Below, piece after piece: positions 12,705-24,300 of a DNA stretch of 64,000 nucleotides. This DNA is from Thinopyrum elongatum (lineage: Eukaryota; Streptophyta; Magnoliopsida; Poales; Poaceae). The position numbers and the translations under genes are program-made. The notes beneath the pieces are model-generated. The model did no database searches. It was not told the DNA's origin and was given only the letters and a program-made list of their open reading frames with translations. The stretch lies in the NCBI GenBank assembly GCA_011799875.1, contig CM022302.1, positions 186,612,942 through 186,676,941 of the forward strand. Direction: 5' to 3'. Numbering within the stretch: position 1 is the stretch's first letter; each line of letters opens with the position of its first letter.

Positions 12705-12710
12705 CACGTG
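12705..12710. promoter_or_regulatory. G-box (CACGTG) upstream of BIO3-BIO1
   Basis: A palindromic CACGTG core, within ATACACGTGTTC, lies 224 bp upstream of the BIO3-BIO1 start codon. This is where plant bZIP or bHLH factors often bind. No clear TATA box was found between it and the ATG, so the transcription start is not determined. Function is inferred from position only. Confidence 0.3.
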
Positions 12711-12933
12711 TTCTCTTCTGATTGATCGATTTACGCTGCGAAAAAACTCAAAGAAAAACCTCAAAAAAGAAACTTAGTGGGAAATAGGGTTTGGGGGATA
12801 GATTGATTTTTGTTCGAAAAAGTTGTTTTGACATCAAAATCATTCGGGTAGTGCCTAGTGCATTCTGTATCTTTATCATACTTCACTCTGTTCTTTCTCG
12901 CAAAACCCCCGTATAGAACCCAAGCCAGCAGCC

Positions 12934-15322
12934 ATGCTCCGTTGCCTCCTACTCCGCCAAGCTCGTCGGCGCCATTGCTCCTCCTCATTCTCCTCCGCCT
13001 TGCCCCTCTCCTCGCCGACCTTCGCCGTCTTCGGCGCCAACACCGGCGTCGGCAAGACCCTCGTCTCCGCGGGCCTCGCTGCCTCCCTCCTCCGTTCCCA
13101 CGCCGCCTCCCCCTCCGCCGTCCTCTACCTCAAACCGCTCCAGACCGGCTTCCCCGCCGATTCCGACGCGGGGTTCCTCTACCGCAGGGTCCCCGCGCTT
13201 GTCCGCCCCTCCCACGCCGCGCACCTCGTCGCCTCCATCGACACCCTCTCCCCTGCCCCGTCAGTGGAAACTCCATCCCCTTCCCGCGAGGAGGCGGCCT
13301 TCTCCTACGATGGGGAGGGTAAGGCGGTGAGGAAGCTTCTGGCTTGCAGGACGCTGTACGCATGGCGGGAGGCGGTGTCGCCGCACCTGGCGGCGGAGAG
13401 GGAGGGGATGACGGTAGAAGACGCGCATGTGAGGTCGCTCCTGGCGGCGTGCCTCGCCGAGGGGGAAAATTTGGGGAAGGGGGAGGGGGATGTGTGGAAG
13501 CTGGTCGAGACCGCCGGCGGCGTGGCCAGCCCGGGCCCGTCTGGCACGCTGCAGTGCGATCTCTACCGGTGCGTTCTGATGCCTCTTCAGCCGTAAATAT
13601 GCTGTTTTATTTGTTAATGTTACCAAACGCGTACAAGTACACATGTTCTCCGGGGTGTTCAGTCTGAATTAATTGATTTCTCAAAAAGAAGAAGTTTGAA
13701 TCAATTGAGGAAATGAAATGGTGCGCAATTTAGTATGATGCAATTGACGTTTCTGCTATATATACCCGTTTCCGGTGTTTAGTCCAGTGATATAGTCTGA
13801 TTTTCGTTCTGTCTATTCACAAGGGATCTCAATACCTAAAAAAAAATCGTTAGCCTATTCCATCGAAATCACTATCACATTGGTGTAGTTTGTAAGAAGA
13901 TATCATGCAAGCTGGAGATAACAATGATGGTTAGTGAGCATGATAATTGCGGTGAACGATCTGCTGCTTTGAAGTTTTCTTGAGGTTGTATGTTGGATAT
14001 CCTGTTGATTTGTTGTGTTCTCAACTTTTCATTTACTGGAGCAGTTTATGTTTTTGATTCTACAAGTGCTGAAAGTAATCACATATTTGGTGACCATTTG
14101 TGAAATATTTCCGATGTATGTCTGCACACTCTTTTTCTAACATGTTTTATTTCTTGGGAAATTATGGTGATCTTACCAGACATAGAGCATACTTCAAAAT
14201 CCTTTAAACCACGTTCGAATTGGTTACATGATTGCATCTATTTTTAAAGAACCTTGTGGCCTATTTAATTGTTCACACAAACTTCATTACTGCTCGGCGT
14301 ATTAGATTGATTTACATCAACACACTTCTTGGTTCTGTGACTATTGGCAGGCACTTTAGGTTGCCTACTATTCTTGTTGGAGATGGCCGTCTTGGTGGTA
14401 TTTCAGGCACTTTATCGGCATATGAAACTCTGTTGCTCAGGGGGTATGATGTTAGCGCAGTAATTTTGGAAGATTGTGGTTTGTCAAATGACAAGTTCTT
14501 GCTTTCTTACTTGAGAAATAGGTAACATGCTTCAGTCTTATTGTTATTTTTATAAATGTTTTAGCAGCTCCGATTTCATTGATACGACAGCTTCACAATG
14601 TTTGTATTATTTAGGGTACCAGTGCTTGTTTTGCCACCTATTCCAGAAGATCCATCAGATGACCTAACTGATTGGTTTTCCGAATCATCTTCAGTTTTTG
14701 GTTTGCTTGAAGATGCCCTGCGATCTTTTCATTTGAAAAGAATTCAGAGGTTAAACAGTATGCAAAGAAAATCAAAGGATTTACTGTGGTGGCCCTTCAC
14801 TCAGCACAATCTTGTACCTGTAGATTGTGTTACAGTAATTGATTCGCGTTGTGGTGAGAGTTTTTCAGCATACAAGGTTTGTCCAATGTATATTCCAAGC
14901 TTTTGAAAAGAAATTTGAAATGAAGCTTTGAAACATCAGCGGCATTGTTATGGAATCTTTTGATGTAGGTGAAAGACAACAAGATGATGATGATCCCTCA
15001 GTTTGATGCATGTGCAAGTTGGTGGACTCAAGGACCTGATTCTAAGTTGCAGGTTATTCTTGCACTTCCTGTATTTTCAAAATCTCCTTTACCTTGGTTT
15101 GCTAAGGGAACTCTTATTGCAGGTGTTCTATGGCTAAAGTTCTGTACGTTGAACTAATGACATGCAATTTTTTGTGGCCTAAATTTCTCTTTCATCATCA
15201 GATTGAACTTGCAAGAGATATGGGCTACGCTGCTGCTAGGTATGGCCATGTGATGTTTCCAGAGAATGCTCATGAGCCTGCTCTTCGTTGTGCTGAACTT
15301 TTGCTTGGGGGAATTGGTAAAG
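12934..15322 (+). CDS. BIO3-BIO1: BIO3-BIO1 exons 1-5 (BIO3 domain, start of BIO1)
   Basis: Exon 1 (12934-13568, very GC-rich) encodes the presequence and most of the synthetase, including the P-loop and VETAGG...GTLQCDLY. Exon 2 (14351-14521) gives [20 protein letters not shown]. Exon 3 (14615-14876) finishes BIO3 (VPVLVLPP) and begins BIO1 (WWPFTQH), so the fusion point is inside an exon. Exon 4 (14969-15052) gives [12 protein letters not shown] and exon 5 (15202-15322) gives [17 protein letters not shown]. Introns 1-4 are 782, 93, 92 and 149 bp. The start ATG in GCAGCCATGC is the first in frame. Met318, in exon 3 just before WWPFTQH, could act as an internal BIO1 start if a separate product were made. 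Confidence 0.93.
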
Positions 15323-18300
15323 GTTGGTATTTTTACTTGTTTTTCATCTATAATAATGTATGTGCAGCAGAACCAAACTGTACGAGTATAAGTCACCCCT
15401 TAACGAATAAAATGGTGTATTAGTATGAAAAATGACTCGTTTAAAGCACCCTTTAGCTACCAAATTCTGCAACTTAGAGCTTATTGTTCGCACCTGAACA
15501 CGTCATTGTGTGCCTCCGACATCGAGCGTGATATGCTAGACACGTCGTCAGAGGAGCCTCACCGGGAGCGTGATAGGCAAGACACGCCGACGGATCTCTT
15601 GAGACCCGAAACCCCACACGCCTGGGAGGGACCCCTTCAAGGTGCGTGGCGGCAATGGGCTGCCCTAGTTCGGCTTGGTCGCCCCTAGAGCGTTGAGGTT
15701 CGCTGACATTGAACACGAAGAACAAGAAGCAAAAAACCAGGGCAAAGGAGACGTAGATAAAACATAAAAGTAGTAGATTGATTTGTCCGATTGTGTGTTG
15801 TCCAACGGGAAGGGGAGCCTTGGCGCAGCGGTAAAGCTGTTGCCTTGTGACCGTGAGGTCACGGGTTCGAGTCCTGGAAACAGCCTCTTGCAGAAATGTA
15901 GGGAAAGGCTGTGTACTATAGACCCAAAGTGGTCGGACCCTTCCCCGGACCCCGCGCAAGCGGGAGCTACGTGCACCGGGCTGCCCTTTTTTTTGTGTGT
16001 TGTCCAACGGCCATCACCCTTCACATATTTATAGGGCGGCTAGTCTTGTCGTAAGAGAGTAGGGCTCCTAATCTAAATACATGCTTCTCAGTTATCTGAT
16101 TCAACCATCTAATTTCTTTCCATATGGTCGACTTCCCTTTTTTCTCTTTCTTGCCTTCCGAGTATTGTGTGTCTAACTTGGTTATCAACACACGCACCCC
16201 TGTTTTTGGTCAAAGTTTGTGCGCCAAAAAATAACCTGCACCTATTTGAGGACTAACGACATGTTCATACATATTCTCAAGGCAATAACAATTTATCAAT
16301 TGTGTTATGAGGTCTAATTGTGATAATCAAGTATCGGCCATGAATGCCCAGGCTTCATGCCACACATGTGGATAAAGCTTCTTCAAATATATACCATTGA
16401 GAGCTTGGGGGAGCAAATTCCTCCAAATTCCAATTTATGGAAACCACCCTCACAATCTTTAAAAGGACCTTCCCGACTCGGAGACCACTTCCTAAACTTG
16501 TTGCTCTTGAGCCAATTGGTAGAATCACCTTCCACACTAGGTCAAAAACTTGAAAGTTCTTCAAGTTAACCTTTTTGGAGTAAGCTTGCCACCCTTAGTT
16601 TGTCTCTCTCTCTATGACCTTCAAAGCAACAAAACACTTATCAGCGACTTCATCAAGATTGTCCATCATCACATTGTGAAAATCCACCGCCGATAAGTCG
16701 TTTTGTTTAGCTAATTTCAAGGCGTCCAGATTTACCCAACGGTTAAAACCGTCTCTTAATCCATACACAAGCTCATATGGAGTTACGATTGTAGCACCAT
16801 GCCTTGAGATTCTATGCGCCCACAAAGCCTTGAACAACCCATCATGCCATCTTCTTGGATTATCTTTAATCTTCTTCTTGATGATTTTAATTAATATCTT
16901 ATTGGCTGTCCATTGGCTTGGGCATAATATGGAGATGAATTGAGCAACTTTATCGTATAAGATTCGTAAATTCTTTTACTTGACTCATATAAAAGATGAA
17001 CCTTGATCCGAAGTTAATGCTTGAGGAATAATGAATCCATGGATAATGTGCTCAGTAATGAATTGAATTACCTCCACACGAGTCATATTTTTGAGAGGCG
17101 CAGATTTAGACCACTTGGTGAAACAATCAGTAGGCACCAACACAAATAATGCCCCTTTGAAGGAGGATGAATCTGATCCAATGAAGTCCAATCCCCAATC
17201 TCAGAAATTGGCCACAACTCGAGGATAGGATGCAACATAGCTGGAGGAGCTATATCACCAAACTTTTGACAAGCTTCGCACCCTTTATAATACCTAAAGC
17301 CATCGTTAATCACCTTGGCCATTAAAATCTAGTATGCCGCGACAAGCACTTCAGTGCGCTGGCTAATGAGTGACACATGTTAGAATACCAACTTAATCTT
17401 ATTAGGAGGCCAAAGGCAGCATATATACAAGTACATGAGGATGCCAAAAGGCTAGAATGCAAAAGACCAAAAGTCATCACTAATATAACTCCAACAGCCC
17501 CCCTCAAACTCATGGTGGATCAACAACACTGAGTTTGGAGAGGTGAAATCTATGTTGTGCTCTAGTCTGTGCCTTCGTGAAGAAGTCCGCTAGCTGTAAC
17601 TCGGAAGGGACATACTGAAGAGCAATAACATGATCCTGCACAGCAACGCGCATATAAGAAGCATCAACACCAATATGCTTGGTAAGCTCATGCATCATGG
17701 GGTCCCGCGCAATACTGATAGCACCTGTACTGTCGGACAAGAGGGTGGTAGGTGTAGTAACAGCAACACCAAAATCCTCCAGTAGCCATCGTAACCAAGT
17801 CACCTTTGCCGTCAGAAGAGCCATAGCTCTCAACTCGGCCTCTGCACTCGAACGGGAAACTGCAGTCTGTTTCTTCGTCTTCCAGGCAATGAGAGAACCA
17901 CCAATAAAAACACAGTAAGCAGAAAGTGAACGGCGATCCAAAGGATCACTAGCCCACGTAGCATCTGAATAGGCCTGGAGTTGTAATGAGCTAGAACGGG
18001 GGAAAAAGAGACGATGAGAGATCGTGCCACGAAGATATCGTAGAACACGAAGAAGGTGACTATAGTGAACTGAAGTGGGAGCGGAAACAAACTGACTCAG
18101 AATATGGACAGGATATGAGATATCCGGACGAGTGACAGCAAGATAGACAAGACTCCCAACAAGATGACGATAACGCGTCGGATTAGACAAGAGCTCGCCA
18201 TCAGAAGCGCGAAGGTTAACATTGAGCTCCATAGGAGTCTCGACAGTGCGCTCATCACTAAGAGCCGCACGAGCAAGAAGATCCTGGATATACTTTTCTT

Positions 18301-21300
18301 GGGAAATAGAAAAGCCATCAGAGGTGGAGGAAACCTCAATCCCAAGAAAGTAACGAAGAGGACCAGATCAGACATAAGAAACTGCTCACTGAGACGGGCC
18401 TTGACAAAGGCAATGTACTCAGAATCATCGCCAGTGATGATCATGTCATCAACATATAGAAGAAGAGTGCGACCACGAGCAGAAAGGTGGACAAACAACG
18501 CCGGATCATGAGCACTGGGCGAAAAACCAGCTGCAGTGACCACAGAGGCAAAACGCTCAAACCAAGCACGGGGGGCTTGCTTAAGGCCATATAGAGAGCG
18601 ACGAAGACGACAAGCCATGCCGTCAGGAACTGAATACCCAGGTGGTGGCTGCATATAAACTTCCTCACGCAACTCACCATTAAGAAGGGCATTCTTAACA
18701 TCAAGTTGAGACACAGACCAGTGGCGAACAGAGGCCACGACAAGAAGTGTGCGGACAGTGGTCATATGGGCCACAGGAGCAAAAGTCTCATCATAATCAC
18801 GACCATGCTCCTGCTGAAAGCCACGAGCCACAAGACGAGCTTTATAACGCTCAAGAGAACCATCAGAGCGAGTCTTAATCTTATAGACCCACTTACAAGT
18901 GATGGGACGAACATGGGGAGGAAGAGAAACCAGGTCCCATGTGCCATTGCGCTCAAGGGCAGCAATCTCCTCTGCCATCAGGATGAACAATAGCATCTCG
19001 ATAAGTAGTCGGCTCAAGAACAGTCGAAAGACCATAGTGAGAAGGAGAATATCGGTCAGGGGGCGGACAAGGCCGAGGACGAAGACCGTAAGTCGGGTGA
19101 GAGGAGGAAGACGACACACCAGAAGTAGAGGGCACATCTGTAGACTTATCCACAACACGTGAACGACGAGTATAATGGAAAGGAAAGGAGGGAAGAGGTG
19201 GAATCACTGGAGGTGGAGACGGGGAATGTATCGGTGATGAAGGTGGAGAAGGGGAAGGTATCGGTGATGAAGGTGGAGAGTTATGCGATGAGGGAGGAGA
19301 AGAAACTGTAGGAGAGGACGGGGTCGGATCTGTAACAGCGGGATGAGGAGTAGGAATACTGGGCACAAAGGGTGGTGTATCTGGAAATGTAAGGAATGAG
19401 ATGTCCTCCGTAGAAAAAGCCAAGGAGGAGGGACGCGGGTAGTAGGGACGAGATTCATCAAAGGTCACATCCCGGGAAATACGCATTCGGCGACCGACAG
19501 GATCCCAACACCGATAGCCCTTATGCTCATCATTGTATCCAAGGAAGACACACTCAACAGACTGAGCGGTCAGTTTGGTGCGTTCACGAGGGGCAAGCAA
19601 AACATAGTAAACGCAACCAAACAAACGGAGCGCCGAATAATCAGGAGAACGACCAGAAAGACGCTCGAGAGGAATAGCACCCTGTAGAGCAGCAGAAGGC
19701 TGAATGTTGATGAGGTAGGTGGAAGTGGTAACAGCCTCAGCCCAAAAGTGAGGTGGAAGAGAGGCGGCAATCATCATTGCACGCGTCGTCTCAAGAAGGT
19801 GACGATGCTTGCGCTCAGCCACACCATTCTGAGCATGAGCACCAGGGCAAGAGAACTGAGTAAGAGTACCCTGCTCAGCAAGAAATCCTCGCAGTGCATG
19901 GGAGATATACTCACCAGCTGAATCTGCGCGAAAAACACGAATAGGAGTGGAAAACTGGGTATGAACCATGGCAGCAAACTTTTTGTATATAGGTAAGACC
20001 TCACTACGAGAAGACATGAAATAGATCCAAGTGTATCGAGAAAAATCGTCTATAAAGATAATATAGTAGCGATGACCCCCTTTCGAAGCGAAGGGAGCTG
20101 GACCGCAAACATCAGAGTGAACGAGATCAAAAGGACGCTCGGACACCAACTCACTGTGAGGGTAGGGTAGCTGAATCTGCTTACCAAGCCTACAACCCAG
20201 ACAATCCAACGAAGCGTTACCGAAGACAGACCCTAGAACACCGCGATGAACCAAAGACGAGAGACGAGAACCACATAAATGGCCAAGATGATGATGCCAC
20301 TACTGAAAAGAGCTGGTAGATGCAGCTATAGGGGCCGCGAGACTGGCGGCGGTGGCAGCGGAGGGAAGACGAAGCCAGTCAAGCTCCCAAGGACCATCAG
20401 AGCGTCGAGGGCCAGCACCAAGCAAAGTGCCCGTGCGACGATCCTGAACAGAATATGAATCGAAGTCGAGAATGACCCTACAACTAGAGTCGACAATCTG
20501 ACCACTAGATATGAGCTGCATGGTAAGTCGAGGAACATGAGCGACAGAGGGAACATGAAATGAAGAAGTGCTAAGAGTGCCTTGACTAGCTACAGGGAGG
20601 GGAGTGCCATCACCCGTAAGAACACGTACATGAGACTCGATAGGTTGAATGGAGGTCAAAGTGGAAGAATCATAAGTCATGTGAAAAGACGCTCTAGTAT
20701 CAAGAATCCATGGGGATGTACCTGAATAAGTAGAAGGTGGTTTCTCAGTGCCAGAAGAGTCAGCCACAGAACCTGCAGAAACCGTCGGTGAAGAATCCCA
20801 AGCATCAAGCAGGCATTTCAACTGTGCAATCTCATGCGCAGACAGGGACACGGTCGAAGAGGTCGAGGTAGAAACACCTGCTGACGATGAGCAGTCGCCT
20901 CCACCCATGGAAGCCGCGTGCTTAGTCGACCGAGAGTAGCGAGTCGACGTAGAGCCGCATGCGAAAGCCACTGGGGGAGTCGACGTAGAGCGGTCACCGC
21001 CGAACGTGGAAGCCTCGTCATGAGTCGACGTAGGGCGACAATCACCAGGTGCGGAAGTCGTGGGAAGAGTCGCCGAAGAACGACCAACACCATCAAGTGA
21101 AGCGACTAGAGGAGGCGGTGCAGCTGCCGAAGGAGTCGATGTAGAACGGTCAGCAACACCTGTGGATGTCACATAAGGTGTCGAAGTAGGGCGACAACCA
21201 CCGCCTCCAAGCGGGCGAGCACCAAGCACCGAGGAAAAGCGCATGTGCGAGACGGGGTCTGTACGGAATACCGTCGAGAAACACTGGTAGCGCGGGAGAG

Positions 21301-24300
21301 GCGTACCCGGCGAAAGCATTGCACCTTTTTTTTTACTCTTTTTTTTCTTTTCTTTTTTTTGGAATAGAATCAGTCAACACAGCAGAGTTCGAAACAAGGC
21401 CCAAGGCAGCAGTGAGGCCCAAAACGAAGCAGCCAAAAGGGCTGAAGGTGCCAACGATCTGCAACTGGATCGACTCAATCCGAGTCAACCCGCAGACGAC
21501 TCGATCTAGAATTCGAGCGGGCGAGCAGCAGCCGACCGGAGGGCGCCGGCGGGAGGTGGGAATCGAAGTCGGCGGCGGCGGAGAAATCGCGGGACCACGG
21601 CAGGGAGGCGGCGGCGGCCGGCGGAAGTCGCGGGGCGCGGCCTGGAGGCGGCGGCCGGTGGAGAAGTCGCGGGGCGCGGCCGGGAGGCGGCGGCGACAGG
21701 CGGAGAAGTCGCGGGGCGCGGCCGGGAGGCGGCGGCGACCGGCGGAGAAGTCGCAGGGCCGCGGCCGACGAGCGAGCGCACGCTGCTCCGTGCAATCAGA
21801 ATGAGGCAGAAGGGCTCGATCCTGATCTGTGATGATGCGTACAGAGAGGGAGCAACATGGTGGTGGCGATTTGGTGGCGATAGACTTTGGCAGGACCTGA
21901 TCGGCAGGCGAACCAGGCGGAGACCGGTAGCAGCGGCGACCTACGGAATTGGATCGGAAGAGCACGAGTTGCGGCGTGCGAAAAAAAAACCTACAGCTCT
22001 AATACCATGTTAGAATAGCAACTTAATCTTATTAGGAGGCCAAAGGCAGCATATATACAAGTACATGAGGATGCCAAAAGGCTAGAATGCAAAAGACCAA
22101 AAGTCATCACTAATATAACTCAACAACACAAATGTCTTCATGTACCCCTCTCATAGCAATTCTTGAAAAATATACGACCAAATTTGCAAATAGGTAAATT
22201 ACTTGTCAGATGTACCTGTTCAAATATGTTGGGGAAGCATGATGATTGCGTGATTTGAATGATATCTTGCTCCGCTTCTGATGGCTCTCCAACACCTTGT
22301 CATCTTCTTCTGGATCCTGTGCCTCATCACTCTAATGCTTCATGTCAACCGAACTTTGTTCGGCTACATATGTTTGTTGTTGATGCTCGTCAATTTCTTT
22401 GGCACGAAACTCATGGTGCAGAATGAAAGCTCCCTTAACTCCAGAGAAATCAAGTACGATCGTCTTGCCATGTCCTTGCTCAACCAAGCTTGCCTCTTTT
22501 GATTTGATAGATCCGAAACATGTACAACTTGATTTGGCCCTCCAATAACCGAACTACCCTTATCATTTGAATGACTCTTCTCATCAACTCTTATCAATTG
22601 TCATAGCTTTTTTTCTTGCTTAATTCTACCCGTATTGCAACATAATCTGGAATCTGCCCCCTTTTTATTTGTTCAAGGCAAAGAGCATTATTATACCTTT
22701 GGTGCAGCGATAAAGCTGTTCACCCATAGTTAGGCAATGAGATATGGGTGATGCCGAGACTTTGCAATTGTGTAGGGGACGTATAATATGCTATGGTACT
22801 AGGTGAAGGCATATGCACTCCTGCAGAACTTTTACTCATTCGGTTATGATCGTTGTGAAGGTGTGGTGCCGAATTATGGATATTAACATTTGCATATGGT
22901 GCTGAAAATTAGTAACATGAGGGGTATCACATGACAGTTGAAGGTAATTAGCAGAATAACTAGCAGTAGCATGGCCTGTTCTCCCATCCATTGATGTGTT
23001 TAATGGTAGACTCGCATATTGTGAGTTAATTGCTGATGGATAAAACAGTGAAATATCCACTTGCATCGGCAATCCCACAAATCCATATGCAAGTGGATAT
23101 TTCACTGTATGGACTACATACGAAGCAAAATGAGTGAATCTACACACTAAAATATGTCTATATACATTCGTATGTAGTCTATATTGAAATCTCTGAAAAG
23201 ACATATCTAGGAACGGAGGGAGTAGATTGGTAGATAATTGTGCTTACCTGAAGAAAGGAGACAGCAAAATGGGCACATTTGTGAACAAATGATATGTGCT
23301 TATCTGATTCATATTGATCTTTAAATTTTCCACACAAAAACATTATTTCTGGTTTGCTGAGATAATAATGTTTCAGTTGTTCTTGTTTCATTATTAGTGT
23401 CCTGTTATTCAAGTCACATTGCTCAGGAACATTTTGTTCATTGCACATAGCTTCCTTGTAATTTGTTGGTCAGATTGGGCTTCCAGAGTTTATTATTCGG
23501 ACAATGGATCAACGGCAATTGAAATAGCTCTAAAGATGGCATTTCGGAAGTTTTCACTTGATCGTGGAATTCTACTCGATAGTGACAAGAGTATCACCAA
23601 CGAAAGAAATATTCAGTTAAAGGTTTGCTGCTCTTATACTAAAAGTACTTATCCTCATTGTTTTTAGGTTTTCTGGAGCAGCATAAGGTTGTGGAGGAGT
23701 AACTCCACCTTGCTGCTACAATGTGTACAACACAAGTGTTGAAGGAACAACTTCAACGTGCTGCGCTAGATATCGCTCTAGAGGCGGAGACAGGGCCGAA
23801 ATGGCAGCAGTTCAATCCAAAACTCCTAGAACGCAAGATCCAAGATCTTAGATAACAACACCAAGTTCTATTATAGGTATTGGGGGTACATAGTCTGGGT
23901 ACAAACTAGAGGTGAGGACCTCTATTTATAGGGCTTTGGGAAGCCTTCACATACTTCTACTTATGGCTAGAACACTCTAGAAAACATTACTTAAGATTCA
24001 CCATTCTACTCATAGCTACTCACAACTAGAGGACTCTAGAAATCAGTAGGTAGGGTAGAAAAGAAAAAGAAATACTACACTAGCGTGGAAGCATCTAGAA
24101 GTAGCCAAACAAATTTGACATGTGATTTTATTTTCTTTTTCCTCATCTAGTGTTCCTCATCATTCTTCCCTGGTTGTTTGGAACTCGCCTCGAGTTATCT
24201 TCATAGAGCGCTTCTTCTGGATGGTAGAGAGTCAAGTCCGCAACATTGAAAGTGTTGGATATACCCATGTCACTTGGAAGATCTATCACATAAGCATTAT

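Larger units (their letters stand above)
17373..22130 (-). mobile_element. Short-LTR Copia retrotransposon with TSD
   Basis: Complete element on the minus strand, 17378..22125 (4748 bp), flanked by the 5-bp duplication ACACA (17373..17377 and 22126..22130). LTRs of 119 bp (17378..17496) and 118 bp (22008..22125) differ by one substitution and one indel. A primer site TGGTATTAGAGC (21996..22007) abuts the 5' LTR, and a polypurine tract TTTGAGGGGGGC (17497..17508) abuts the 3' LTR. Protease, integrase, reverse transcriptase and RNase H are present in that Copia order but broken into several frames. No recognisable gag or zinc knuckle is seen. It sits in BIO3-BIO1 intron 5, antisense to the gene, inside an older Gypsy remnant. 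Confidence 0.95.

Noticed and set aside
13130..13644. Minus-strand open frames opposite BIO3-BIO1 exon 1
   Set aside because: They are shadows of a GC-rich exon whose plus frame has clear synthetase motifs.
15829..15890. tRNA-like sequence with A and B boxes
   Set aside because: It is the head of a SINE with SINE tail and 18-bp duplications. It does not fold as a full tRNA with a clear acceptor stem.
22685..22715. A-box-like TGGTGCAGCGATAAAGCTGTT, possible second SINE
   Set aside because: No B box or SINE tail follows, and no flanking duplication was found.
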